Assembly: GCF_000732195.1 (NCBI RefSeq)
Contig: NZ_JNNU01000005.1
Coordinates: forward strand, 310,001-374,000
Length of the DNA: 64,000 nucleotides
From: Neorhizobium vignae
GTDB lineage: Bacteria > Pseudomonadota > Alphaproteobacteria > Rhizobiales > Rhizobiaceae
Direction of reading: 5' to 3'
The notes below the pieces were generated by a model, which was not told the DNA's origin, did no database searches, and saw only the letters and a list, made by a program, of their open reading frames with translations. Shown here piece after piece: positions 44,453-53,176 of the stretch. Each line of letters begins with the position of its first letter. Position 1 is the stretch's first letter. Made by a program: the position numbers and the translations under genes.

Positions 44453-45340
44453 ATGGTTCGACCATATTTGCCGCTGAACGCCCTGCGGGCCTTCGAGGCG
44501 GCCGCGCGGCATCTCTCCTTTACCCGCGCGTCGATCGAGCTCTGCGTCACCCAGGCCGCCGTCAGCCATCAGGTGAAGCTGCTCGAACAGCGGCTCGGCG
44601 TGACCCTGTTCCGCCGCCTGCCGCGCGGGCTGATGATCACCGAGGAAGGCCTGGCGCTGCTGCCGGCGCTGCAGGACAGTTTCGACCGGATGGCCGCCAT
44701 GCTGGAGCGCTTCGAAGACGGGCATGTGCGCGAGGTGCTGAAGCTCGGTGCGGTCGGGACGCTTGCGGTCGGATGGCTGTTGCCGCGGCTTTCCGACTTC
44801 CGCGAGAAATACCCGTTCATCGACTTGAGGCTTTCCACCAACAACAACCGCGTCGACATCGCCGCCGAAGGGCTCGACTACACGATCAAGTTCGGCAACG
44901 GCGCCTGGCACGATATCGAGGCGGAGCCGCTGTTCGAAGCGCCGCTGTCCGTCCTCTGCATTCCGGCGATCGCAACGCAGATCAAGACCCCGGAGGACGT
45001 CGCACATCAGGTGCTGTTGCGTTCCTACCGCGCCGACGAATGGCCGAGCTGGTTCGAGGCGGCGCAAGTCACCCCGCCGCAGATCCGCGGCCTGGTCTTC
45101 GATTCATCCGTGCTGATGGTCGAAGCGGCGATCCAGGGGGCCGGCGTCGCGCTCGCCCCTCCCCTGATGTTCTCCCGCCAGCTTGCCGCCGGTTTGATCG
45201 AACAGCCGTTTCCAATCTATATTTCCAAGGGAAGTTACTGGCTGACGCGGCTCAAGTCCCGCAGCGGGACACAGGCCATGGAAATGTTTCGCAACTGGCT
45301 TGCGCAGCAGGCCTCGGAGACGCGCAGGCAGTTGAACTGA
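44453..45340 (+). CDS. ampR: AmpR-type LysR regulator of beta-lactamase
   Basis: 295 aa from ATG 44453, which aligns with the AmpR start (RPYLPLNALRAFEAAARHLSF) and has AGGG 7 nt upstream; ATG 44447 is an alternative. Strong AmpR features throughout: ALLPALQDSFDRMA, NNNRVDIAAEGLDYTIKFG, GAWHDIEAEPLF, LLRSYRADEWPSWF and GSYWLTRLKSR. AmpR senses 1,6-anhydro-muropeptides and UDP-pentapeptide and switches a divergent beta-lactamase gene on or off. Here the target is class D rather than the usual class C or A. Confidence 0.93.
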   Translation: MVRPYLPLNALRAFEAAARHLSFTRASIELCVTQAAVSHQVKLLEQRLGVTLFRRLPRGLMITEEGLALLPALQDSFDRMAAMLERFEDGHVREVLKLGAVGTLAVGWLLPRLSDFREKYPFIDLRLSTNNNRVDIAAEGLDYTIKFGNGAWHDIEAEPLFEAPLSVLCIPAIATQIKTPEDVAHQVLLRSYRADEWPSWFEAAQVTPPQIRGLVFDSSVLMVEAAIQGAGVALAPPLMFSRQLAAGLIEQPFPIYISKGSYWLTRLKSRSGTQAMEMFRNWLAQQASETRRQLN

Positions 45341-45343
45341 TAG

Positions 45344-45667
45344 TTAAGGGCAAATCGCAGGCCACCCTACAGTACATGCCCAACTGCTGTAGCTCGCTAG
45401 GCCCTGAATAATTGTGCTCAGGGAAACCAGTCCCGCAGTCACTGTAACTACGGCAGCGGATACCTTTTGCCAGAACGAAAACGTAAATCGCTTTTCGATC
45501 GTAATGACGCGACCATTCCAGTGAAGGACGCCCTCTCGATCGATACCAAGGTTGTTAAGTTCTTCTAAGCCGACCACACGCACGCCTTCAGGCCAGTTTG
45601 CGGCGTCGGGTATATAAAGTGGCACGTCCTGCAGTGCCCTTTCGCGTTCATCATCGCGGTAGCCCAC
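45344..45667 (-). CDS. Hypothetical protein with C-terminal membrane segment
   Basis: 107 aa from GTG 45667, which has GGAG 6 nt upstream (a TTG at 45679 is an alternative). The soluble N-terminal half contains VPLYIPDAANWPEGVRVVG and LHWNGRVITIEKR, followed by one hydrophobic span (VSAAVVTVTAGLVSLSTII). The region has lower GC than its neighbours, which hints at recent acquisition. It is convergent with ampR (3-bp gap). No named family recognised. Confidence 0.6.
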   Translation of the reverse strand: MGYRDDERERALQDVPLYIPDAANWPEGVRVVGLEELNNLGIDREGVLHWNGRVITIEKRFTFSFWQKVSAAVVTVTAGLVSLSTIIQGLASYSSWACTVGWPAICP

Positions 45668-45928
45668 GTAACACTCCAAATCCCCAAAGAGCGACCATAC
45701 CGCGCAAAGCGCTGCCCAACTAACAAATTTCCTAGCGGCATATTGATCTAGGGTCTGCTGTTTTGGTCATCGCTCATTCCTCCCCTTGCCATCCCGGCGC
45801 CCTTGTGCCATCACGCGCCCTCTCAAAAATTCCGGGGCGCCAGCAGCGCCCTTTTCGCATTCGGAGCCCGCCAGCCCATGGTCGCGGCTTCGGTTCAATG
45901 ATTTTCGACGGATAAAAGGAGCACGGCG

Positions 45929-47221
45929 ATGGCACGGGCGCTCGGGCTTGATTTCGGCACGACCAATACGGTTCTGGCACTGGCGGATGGTGGCAGCGCC
46001 ACGCATTCGATGCGTTTTTCCAGCAGCGCCGGCGAGAGCGATTCGATGCGCACGGCGCTCTCCTTCATGAAGGATCCGGTGATGGGGGCGCAGGCGCTGA
46101 AGGTCGAGGCGGGACAGGCGGCGATCCGTCAGTTCATCGACAATCCCGGCGACTGTCGTTTCCTGCAGTCGATCAAGACCTTTGCGGCGAGCGCGCTCTT
46201 CCAGGGCACGCTGGTGTTTGCCCGCCGGCACGTCTTCGAGGATCTGATGGAAATCTTCCTGAAGCGCCTGAAGATCTACGCGGAGGACAACTGGCCGACC
46301 GACGTGTCGCGGGTGATAGCCGGACGGCCGGTGCATTTCGCCGGCGCCAATCCGGATCCGAAGCTTGCGACCGAACGCTACAACGAGGCGCTAACCCGGC
46401 TCGGCTTTCCGGAAATGCACTATGTCTACGAACCGGTCGCGGCCGCCTATTACTTCGCCCAGACGCTGAAGAGCGATGCCACCGTTCTCGTCGCCGACTT
46501 CGGCGGCGGCACGACCGACTATTCGCTGATCCGCTTCGAGACCAAGGCCGGCAAGCTGACCGCCACCCCGATCGGCCACTCGGGCGTCGGCGTTGCGGGC
46601 GACCATTTCGACTACCGGATGATCGACAACCTGGTGTCGCCGGAAATCGGCAAGGGCAGCAAGTTCAAGAGTTTCGACAAGGTACTTGATGTGCCGGCCG
46701 GCTATTATGTCAATTTCGGCCGCTGGAACCAGCTGTCGATCTTTAAGACCACGCGCGAATTCACCGACCTGAAATCGCTGGTGCGCTCGGCACTGGAGCC
46801 GGAAAAGCTCGAACTGTTCGTCGATCTCGTCGATCATGACGAAGGGTACCCGCTCTACCAGGCGATCTCGGCGACCAAGATGGCGCTGTCGCATGCCGAG
46901 GAAGCGGAGTTCAATTTCGCGCCGCTTGGACGTGCCGGCCGCAAGATGGTGAGGCGCTCCGATTTCGAAACCTGGATCGCCGAAGACCTCGGCCGCATCG
47001 AGGGCGCGCTCGACGAGGTGCTGGAAAAAACCGGTACCGCGCCTGCCGAGATCGACAAGGTGTTCCTGACCGGCGGCACATCCTTCGTTCCGGCCGTGCG
47101 GAGCATCTTCACGCGGCGATTCGATGCGTCCAAGATCGAGACCGGCGGCGAACTCCTGTCGATCGCGCACGGTCTGGCGCTGATCGGCGAAAGCGACAAC
47201 ATCGCGCAATGGGCGGCTTGA
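45929..47221 (+). CDS. Hsp70-family protein, YegD-like
   Basis: 430 aa, ATPase domain only. Phosphate-1 motif is GLDFGTTNTVLALADG, phosphate-2 VADFGGGTTDYSLI, and adenosine motif FLTGGTSFVPAV. The substrate-binding domain of DnaK is missing, as in E. coli YegD. Insert regions differ from actin/DnaK. Function of YegD proteins is not settled; a stress-related or specialised chaperone role is likely. An AAAAGGAG ribosome site precedes ATG 45929. The neighbouring downstream gap carries a mosaic repeat. Confidence 0.88.
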   Translation: MARALGLDFGTTNTVLALADGGSATHSMRFSSSAGESDSMRTALSFMKDPVMGAQALKVEAGQAAIRQFIDNPGDCRFLQSIKTFAASALFQGTLVFARRHVFEDLMEIFLKRLKIYAEDNWPTDVSRVIAGRPVHFAGANPDPKLATERYNEALTRLGFPEMHYVYEPVAAAYYFAQTLKSDATVLVADFGGGTTDYSLIRFETKAGKLTATPIGHSGVGVAGDHFDYRMIDNLVSPEIGKGSKFKSFDKVLDVPAGYYVNFGRWNQLSIFKTTREFTDLKSLVRSALEPEKLELFVDLVDHDEGYPLYQAISATKMALSHAEEAEFNFAPLGRAGRKMVRRSDFETWIAEDLGRIEGALDEVLEKTGTAPAEIDKVFLTGGTSFVPAVRSIFTRRFDASKIETGGELLSIAHGLALIGESDNIAQWAA

Positions 47222-47235
47222 GGGCGCGCCCAGCC

Positions 47236-47370
47236 GATCTCCCCCCTTGTGGGGGAGATGCCCGGCAGGGCAGAGGGGGGTCTCGCAGAACACTCTTCGA
47301 CAGTTGAATTCGCGGCGCCACCCCCCTCTGTCACCTCTGGTGACATCTCCCCCGCAAGGAGGGGGGAGAT
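47236..47370. repeat. Rhizobial mosaic palindromic element (RIME-like), full copy
   Basis: A 135-bp inverted repeat in the intergenic region. The left arm begins GATCTCCCCCCTTGTGGGGG and the right arm is its near complement ending GGAGGGGGGAGAT; each arm is itself a hairpin, and CAGAGGGGGGT pairs with CACCCCCCTCTG in the middle. It matches by form the RIME-type repeats known from rhizobia. Partial copies occur at 25100 and 63016. Confidence 0.8.
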
Positions 47371-47469
47371 TATAGGGAAACTGCCGCACCGCCTCCTTCC
47401 ACATGTCATCGCTCGTTCCGGCCCGAAACCGGTTCCCTCTCCCGCGCCACATGCTGTAGTGTAAGTCCG

Positions 47470-48369
47470 ATGAACCTCGCCAAAGACATGGACGCCCCCG
47501 AGCTCGCCGCCCTCCTGCATTTCTATGCGGATGCGGGTGTGGAGTGGCTTGTCGAGGACGAGCCGGTCGACCGGTTCGCCCAGTTTGCGGCCCAGAAGGC
47601 GGCTCAGGCCGAGGCGAGAGCACCGGCATCTGCCCGGCAGCAGCAACCGGCCCAGAATGAGCCGGCCCCCGCGTCCCGAACCGCGACATCAGCGCCGAAA
47701 CGCACCGCGCCAACGGCGCGCGCCGCCGCACCGCCGCCTGCTTCCGCGCCCGTATCGGTGCCCGACGAGCAGGCGGTCGCCTCGGCGCGGTTTGCGGCGG
47801 AAAGCGCCCGCTCGCTCGACGAGCTGAAGACAGCGCTCGAAGCCTTCAACGGCTGCAACCTGAAGAACGGCGCGCGCAACACCGTGTTTGCGAGCGGCAA
47901 CCCCGCGTCCGGCATCATGGTGATCGGCCCGATGCCGAATGCCGACGACGACCGTGACGGCGTCCCCTTCGCCGGCCGGCAGGGGCAGTTGCTCGACCGC
48001 ATGCTCGGCGCGATCGGCCTTGCCCGAGACGGCGTCCTGCTCACCAATGTCATCCCGTGGCGGCCACCGGGCAACCGCATGCCGTCGCAGGCGGAAATGG
48101 ATATCTGCCGGCCGTTCCTGGAGCGCCAGGTGGCGCTCGCCGAACCGAAATTGCTGCTGCTGCTCGGCAACTTTCCGGCGCGCTTCTTCTTCGGCGGCAA
48201 CGGTACGATCCATTCGATGCGCGGCGAGTGGCGCGATCTCTCCTTCGGCGGCCTGACCGTGTCGGCGATCGCCACGCTGCATCCGCAAGAACTGCTGGCG
48301 GCACCTGCCAACAAGGCGCTGGCATGGCAGGATCTGATGATGTTCAAAATGCGCTTTTCCGGGCACTAA
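47470..48369 (+). CDS. Family 4-type uracil-DNA glycosylase with altered active-site motif
   Basis: 299 aa. A low-complexity Ala/Pro/Gln-rich segment (residues about 40-100) precedes the domain. The domain has FNGCNLKNGARNTVFASGNP, GVPFAGRQGQLLDRMLGAIG and TNVIPWRPPGNRMPS, clearly family 4-like. However, motif A, normally GEAPG, reads G153-P-M-P-N157, and the C-terminal motif, usually HPxYL, reads HPQEL. The iron-sulfur cysteines are only partly evident (C in FNGC, C in MDIC). It probably acts on damaged or deaminated DNA, but uracil specificity is uncertain. Confidence 0.85.
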   Translation: MNLAKDMDAPELAALLHFYADAGVEWLVEDEPVDRFAQFAAQKAAQAEARAPASARQQQPAQNEPAPASRTATSAPKRTAPTARAAAPPPASAPVSVPDEQAVASARFAAESARSLDELKTALEAFNGCNLKNGARNTVFASGNPASGIMVIGPMPNADDDRDGVPFAGRQGQLLDRMLGAIGLARDGVLLTNVIPWRPPGNRMPSQAEMDICRPFLERQVALAEPKLLLLLGNFPARFFFGGNGTIHSMRGEWRDLSFGGLTVSAIATLHPQELLAAPANKALAWQDLMMFKMRFSGH

Positions 48370-48545
48370 TTGCCCGGATTTCAGGCATATTTGACCGCAT
48401 TTAGCTTAAGGTTACGGAAATATGAAGAATGCCATGCAACCGGCGCATGGCAGTGCAGCGTTTTGCTGCATTGCAGAATCGATGTTGCATTGCAATATTA
48501 GGCCTGTGTCTTGGGAGGAATTCTAGGTTTAAGGAACCAAGGCCA

Positions 48546-48737
48546 ATGACGACCCGCTTCCGCCCGATCCATTCGGGTTTCGAAACTCTTCGCATCGCCG
48601 GCCTGTCGCCGCGCTCGACGAAGGGCTATCACCATTTCGGCTCCGCGACGAACGAGCAGCTTACCTCCTGCGCCATGGCGCGTCCGGTCGGCGTCACTCG
48701 TCCTGCTTCGGTGTTCGCCGATTTCCGCGAACGTTGA
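48546..48737 (+). CDS. Small protein, FxPI family (copy 1)
   Basis: 63 aa from ATG 48546 with an AAGG ribosome site. No signal peptide or membrane segment; basic overall. The N-terminus MTTRFRPIHSGFETLRIAG resembles that of the next small gene (MTAIFHPIRTLRENFSHIG), so the two look like paralogs. Rhizobial bacteria carry many such orphan small proteins. Function unknown. Confidence 0.55.
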   Translation: MTTRFRPIHSGFETLRIAGLSPRSTKGYHHFGSATNEQLTSCAMARPVGVTRPASVFADFRER

Positions 48738-48762
48738 TCGCGCAACCAAGGAAGCATCAGCC

Positions 48763-48915
48763 ATGACGGCCATTTTCCACCCGATCCGCACCCTGCGCGA
48801 GAACTTTTCCCACATCGGCGCTGCCGTGAACGCCTCGCGCGAATTCAGCCGCGCCGGTGCTGTCCGTGCGTCTAGCGAAGCGGCCAACCCGGTCTCCGCG
48901 GCCATCCCCCTTTAA
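48763..48915 (+). CDS. Small protein, FxPI family (copy 2)
   Basis: 50 aa, ATG 48763 to TAA 48915, with AAGGAAG 9-13 nt upstream. Shares the MTxxFxPI start with the preceding 63-aa gene and is 25 bp downstream of it. Ala/Ser-rich, basic, no membrane segment. Translation is not proven but the ribosome site and pairing support it. Confidence 0.5.
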   Translation: MTAIFHPIRTLRENFSHIGAAVNASREFSRAGAVRASSEAANPVSAAIPL

Positions 48916-48939
48916 GCATCCGGTTCTCAAGTCCCGGGG

Positions 48940-49878
48940 TCAAGCCCCGGGCGGCGAAGCCTTGCGCGCCGCCTTCCGCTCGAGCCCCAATTGATGCTCG
49001 CGGTAAATGATGAAAATCCCAGCCGATACCGTGATCGCCGTCCCGACCAGCATGGCGGCCGTCGGCACATCCCCGAACAGAACATAGGCGATGCAGATCC
49101 CGAGAAGGATCGAGGTGTATTCGAACGGCGCGACCGTCGATACATCCGCATTGCGGTAGCTTTCGGTCAGCAAAATCTGTCCGATGCCGCCGCAAAATCC
49201 GGAGCCGATCAGGAAAAGCTTCTCAGGCATCGTCAGCGCCGTCCAGCCGAAGGGCAGGCTGAGCAGTGAAAACAGCGCGCCGGAAAGCGAGAAATAGAGC
49301 ACGATCGTCGCCGTCTTCTCGGTGCGCACGAGCTGGCGCGTCTGGATCATCGCAAAGCCCGCCAGCACCGCCGAGAGGATGACGGAAGCGGCGCCCATCG
49401 CCTGCTCCGAGCCCATTCCGCCCTGTTCGAACATGGTGAGCTTCGGCCAGGAGATGATCACCACACCGACCATGCCGACCATGACCGCGCTCCAGCGGTA
49501 GATGCGCACCGTCTCCTTCAGAAAGATCGCGGCGAAGACGACAGCCAGGAGCGGCGAGGAATAACCGATCGCGATCGCATCCGGCATCGGCAGATGCACC
49601 AGGCCGTAAAAGCCGAAAACCATCGACAGGATGCCGAGAAAACCGCGTTTTACATGGCCGGTCAGGCTGTTCGTGTGAAAGGCGCCGTGCAACTCGCTCT
49701 GGAAGGCGAGATAGACCATGATCGGCACGAGCGCGAAGGCGGAACGGTAGAATGTGATCTGCCCTGCCGGGATATCGGGACCTGCGGACTTGATACAGGT
49801 CTGCATCATCACGAAGACCACCACGGAGGTGACTTTGAACATGATCCCGCGCAGGGGATTCAGGGCATCGGCGGCCAT
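48940..49878 (-). CDS. EamA/DMT-family transporter
   Basis: 312 aa from ATG 49878. Ten membrane segments in two EamA repeats: LNPLRGIMFKVTSVVVFVMMQ at the start and the second repeat from about residue 150. Typical motifs are FYRSAFALVPIM and PFEYTSILLGICIAYVLFGDVP (in parts PFEYTSILLGICIA and YVLFGDVP). Likely exports or imports an amino acid or other small metabolite; the substrate is not readable. Convergent with the small-protein pair. Confidence 0.88.
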   Translation of the reverse strand: MAADALNPLRGIMFKVTSVVVFVMMQTCIKSAGPDIPAGQITFYRSAFALVPIMVYLAFQSELHGAFHTNSLTGHVKRGFLGILSMVFGFYGLVHLPMPDAIAIGYSSPLLAVVFAAIFLKETVRIYRWSAVMVGMVGVVIISWPKLTMFEQGGMGSEQAMGAASVILSAVLAGFAMIQTRQLVRTEKTATIVLYFSLSGALFSLLSLPFGWTALTMPEKLFLIGSGFCGGIGQILLTESYRNADVSTVAPFEYTSILLGICIAYVLFGDVPTAAMLVGTAITVSAGIFIIYREHQLGLERKAARKASPPGA

Positions 49879-50207
49879 CAACAACTCATGGGGATTTAGG
49901 CGGAAATCCAGTCCGCGCGGACAGGGCGTGTTGGAGAGACAATCCGGGAGGATTCAGTTTGACGACAAAGTAACGGAAAAGTGCCGTGAAGGGGATCAAA
50001 ACTGATGATAGGTCGATCAATATCCGTGACCTTGTGAAAGATTGCGCGAAATATACTGGATCGAAATGACGCTTTATTTTGGCCGAAGTTTCAACAATCG
50101 TTTAGCATTGCGTGCAATTATCCGCGCGGCGACGGGTGTGTGTGCCAGTTCGACGGGAGCCTGCTAAGCTCCCGACACCAATTTGAAGAGCCGGTTCAGG
50201 AAGCAAC
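49879..50207 (+). other. Noncoding divergent promoter region of the EamA transporter and pepN
   Basis: 329 bp, AT-richer than average around 49960-50110, no gene supported. It must hold both promoters; I cannot point to specific boxes. Confidence 0.55.
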
Positions 50208-52856
50208 ATGCGAACAGATACGGGCCAGATCGTTCATCTGGCAGATTACCGCCCCACCGACTTCGTCCTGGAACGCGTCGATCTGACCTTCGAGCTCGAC
50301 CCGACCAACACCAAGGTTGATGCGCGACTGATCTTCCACCGGCGCGAAGGTGTCGATCCGTCTGCACCGCTGGTGCTGGATGGCGACGAACTGACGCTGT
50401 CCGGGCTGCTGCTCGACCAGAACGAAGTGCCCGCGGCGCAGTACGATGCGACGCCGGAAAGCCTGACGATCCGCGACCTGCCGGCTGAATCTCCGTTCGA
50501 AATCACGGTCACCACCTACATCAACCCGGAAGCCAATACCCAGCTGATGGGCCTCTACCGCACCAACGGCGTCTACTGCACCCAGTGCGAGGCCGAAGGC
50601 TTCCGCCGCATCAGCTATTTCCCGGACCGGCCGGACGTGCTGGCGCCCTATACGATCACCATCATCGGCGACAAGGCCGCCAACCCGGTCATGCTGTCGA
50701 ACGGCAATTTCCTCGGCGGCGCCGGTTACGACGAGGGCCGCGCGTTCGCCGCCTGGTTCGACCCGCATCCGAAGCCGAGCTATCTGTTCGCACTCGTCGC
50801 CGGCGATCTCGGCGTGGTCGAGGACACGTTCATCACCATGTCCGAGCGTGAAGTCACGCTGAAGATCTATGTGGAGCACGGTAAGGAAGCGCGCGCGGCC
50901 TATGCCATGGACGCGCTGAAGCGCTCGATGAAGTGGGACGAGGAGCGGTTCGGCCGCGAATACGACCTCGACATCTTCATGATCGTCGCGGTGTCCGACT
51001 TCAACATGGGGGCCATGGAGAACAAGGGCCTCAACGTCTTCAACGACAAATACGTGCTCGCCGACCCGGAAACCGCGACCGACCAGGACTATGCCAATAT
51101 CGAGGCGATCATCGCCCACGAGTATTTCCACAACTGGACCGGCAACCGCATCACCTGCCGCGACTGGTTCCAGCTCTGCCTCAAGGAAGGCCTGACGGTC
51201 TATCGCGACCACGAGTTCTCCGCCGACCAGCGCTCGCGCGCGGTGAAGCGCATCGCGGAAGTGCGGCATTTGAAATCGGAACAGTTCCCGGAGGATGCCG
51301 GCCCGCTCGCGCATCCGGTCCGCCCGACCAAATACCGCGAGATCAACAATTTCTACACGACGACCGTCTACGAAAAGGGCTCGGAAGTCACCCGCATGAT
51401 CGCCACGCTTCTCGGCCGTGACGACTTCAAGGCGGGCATGGATATCTATTTCGAGCGCCATGACGGACAGGCCGCGACGGTCGAGGATTTCGTCAAGTCG
51501 TTCGAGGACGCGAGCGGCCGCGATCTCACGCAGTTCTCGCTCTGGTACCACCAGGCCGGCACGCCTTTGGTCACCGTGTCGAGCGACTACGACCAGGCAA
51601 GCGGCACGTTCACGCTGTCGCTCGAGCAGATGATCCCGGCGACCCCCGGCCAGACGGCCAAGGAGCCGATGTACATCCCGCTTTCCTTCGCGCTCATCCT
51701 CGACAACGGTTCGGCAGCGGTGCCGACCAAGGTCGCGGGCGGCGAGGTGACCGGCGACGTGCTGCACCTGACCGAACGCCGGCAGACCTTTACCTTCTCG
51801 GGCATTTCCTCCCGTCCGGTCCTGTCGCTCAACCGGTCGTTCTCGGCGCCGATCAACCTGCATCTCGACCAGACGCCGGCCGATCTCGCCCATATCGCCC
51901 GCCACGACACCGACCTCTTCTCCCGCTGGCAGGCGCTGACCGACCTTGCGCTGCCGAACCTGATGCAGGCGGCGCGCGACGCGCGTGACGGCAAGGACAT
52001 CACCTGCGACCCGTCTTTCGTCGCGGCCCTTCTGGAAGCTGCCGGCGACGAGACCCTCGAACCCGCCTTCCGCGCCCAGGCGCTGGCGCTGCCGAGCGAG
52101 GCCGACATTGCCCGCGAACTCGGCGGCAACAACGACCCCGATGCGATCCATGCGGGCCGCAACGCCATTCTTTCGGAGATCGCCAAGGCCGGAACCAAGA
52201 CCTTCCAACGCCTGTTCGACGAGATGAAGGTCGAAGGCGCCTTCACGCCGGATGCTGCAGGCGCCGGCAAACGGTCTCTGCGCAACACCGCGCTGTCCTA
52301 CCTCACCTATGCGGAAGGAACGCCGGCTCGCGCCGCCGCAGCCTTCGCTTCGGCCGACAACATGACCGATCTCGCCCAGGCGCTGGCGGTACTCGCCCAT
52401 CGTTTCCCGGACGCGCCGGAAACGACAGACGCGCTCTCCACGTTCGTCGCGCGCTTCGACGGTAATGCTCTGGTCGTGGACAAGTGGTTCTCGACCCAGG
52501 CGGCCATTCCCGGCGCGGGCGCGCTTGCCCGCGTCAAGGCGCTGATGGAAAACCCGCGCTTCATCGCCACCAATCCGAACCGGGTGCGCTCGCTGATCGG
52601 CACCTTCGCCTTCGGCAATCCGACCGGCTTCAACCGCACCGATGGCGAAGGTTACCGGTTCCTGGCCGAGCAGATCCTGGCGATCGATCCGCGCAATCCT
52701 CAGCTCGCGGCCCGGATCCTGACCTCGATGCGTTCCTGGCGATCGCTGGAACCGCAGCGCGCCGGCCATGCCCGCGCGGCGTTGACCACGATCGAACAGG
52801 CTGCAACGCTTTCGACCGACGTGCGCGATATCGTCGAGCGGATGCTGAAGGGCTGA
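50208..52856 (+). CDS. pepN: Aminopeptidase N (M1 metallopeptidase)
   Basis: 882 aa. The exopeptidase motif GAMEN is followed by the zinc site H304-E-Y-F-H308 and E327 (HEYFHNWTGN ... LCLKEG). The C-terminal helical domain completes the PepN-type architecture seen in E. coli (about 870 aa). It removes N-terminal residues from peptides in the cytoplasm. It is transcribed in the same direction as pleC downstream, separated by 320 bp holding pleC's own regulatory sites. Confidence 0.96.
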   Translation: MRTDTGQIVHLADYRPTDFVLERVDLTFELDPTNTKVDARLIFHRREGVDPSAPLVLDGDELTLSGLLLDQNEVPAAQYDATPESLTIRDLPAESPFEITVTTYINPEANTQLMGLYRTNGVYCTQCEAEGFRRISYFPDRPDVLAPYTITIIGDKAANPVMLSNGNFLGGAGYDEGRAFAAWFDPHPKPSYLFALVAGDLGVVEDTFITMSEREVTLKIYVEHGKEARAAYAMDALKRSMKWDEERFGREYDLDIFMIVAVSDFNMGAMENKGLNVFNDKYVLADPETATDQDYANIEAIIAHEYFHNWTGNRITCRDWFQLCLKEGLTVYRDHEFSADQRSRAVKRIAEVRHLKSEQFPEDAGPLAHPVRPTKYREINNFYTTTVYEKGSEVTRMIATLLGRDDFKAGMDIYFERHDGQAATVEDFVKSFEDASGRDLTQFSLWYHQAGTPLVTVSSDYDQASGTFTLSLEQMIPATPGQTAKEPMYIPLSFALILDNGSAAVPTKVAGGEVTGDVLHLTERRQTFTFSGISSRPVLSLNRSFSAPINLHLDQTPADLAHIARHDTDLFSRWQALTDLALPNLMQAARDARDGKDITCDPSFVAALLEAAGDETLEPAFRAQALALPSEADIARELGGNNDPDAIHAGRNAILSEIAKAGTKTFQRLFDEMKVEGAFTPDAAGAGKRSLRNTALSYLTYAEGTPARAAAAFASADNMTDLAQALAVLAHRFPDAPETTDALSTFVARFDGNALVVDKWFSTQAAIPGAGALARVKALMENPRFIATNPNRVRSLIGTFAFGNPTGFNRTDGEGYRFLAEQILAIDPRNPQLAARILTSMRSWRSLEPQRAGHARAALTTIEQAATLSTDVRDIVERMLKG

Positions 52857-53176
52857 GCCTCCGGAGCGCCAACGCATTTTTGCCGGAAGCGGAAACCAGC
52901 GAGCGGCAATAGTCGGCCCCGGCGCTCGGCCTCCGAGGCTGCGTATGTCCATGGCGGTGCAATCATCACGCTGGCGGTGATTTCCATCGCGATCCCACGC
53001 GACAACCTCTCTGAAGGCCCGGCCGTATCCTGAGACGGCCAGTTTGCCGCCCTCGCGGGACTCTTCCGATTCGCAATTGAATCAAATCGTTAAAAAAATC
53101 TTAGCAAGCCTCTGGACACGAAGAATCACTAATGATTCATTAAGGCAGATTCGGGCGAGCGGCGCGCCGAATCACC
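52857..53176 (+). promoter_or_regulatory. pleC upstream region with CtrA-like boxes and clustered GANTC sites
   Basis: No gene is seen in these 320 bp. Two near-consensus CtrA boxes (TTAA-N7-TTAA type) occur: TTAA-N7-TTAG at 53090-53104 and CTAA-N7-TTAA at 53129-53143. Six GANTC sites (CcrM methylation) lie at 53068, 53079, 53123, 53134, 53148 and 53169, far above chance for ~106 bp. Confidence 0.6.

Noticed and set aside
47236..47370. CRISPR array or transposon end
   Set aside because: The palindromic units are not evenly spaced repeats with unique spacers, and there is no transposase or target-site duplication; form fits rhizobial mosaic repeats.
50196..52952. Minus-strand 918-aa frame opposite pepN
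   Set aside because: Antisense shadow; pepN has GAMEN and the HExxH zinc site and normal family length.
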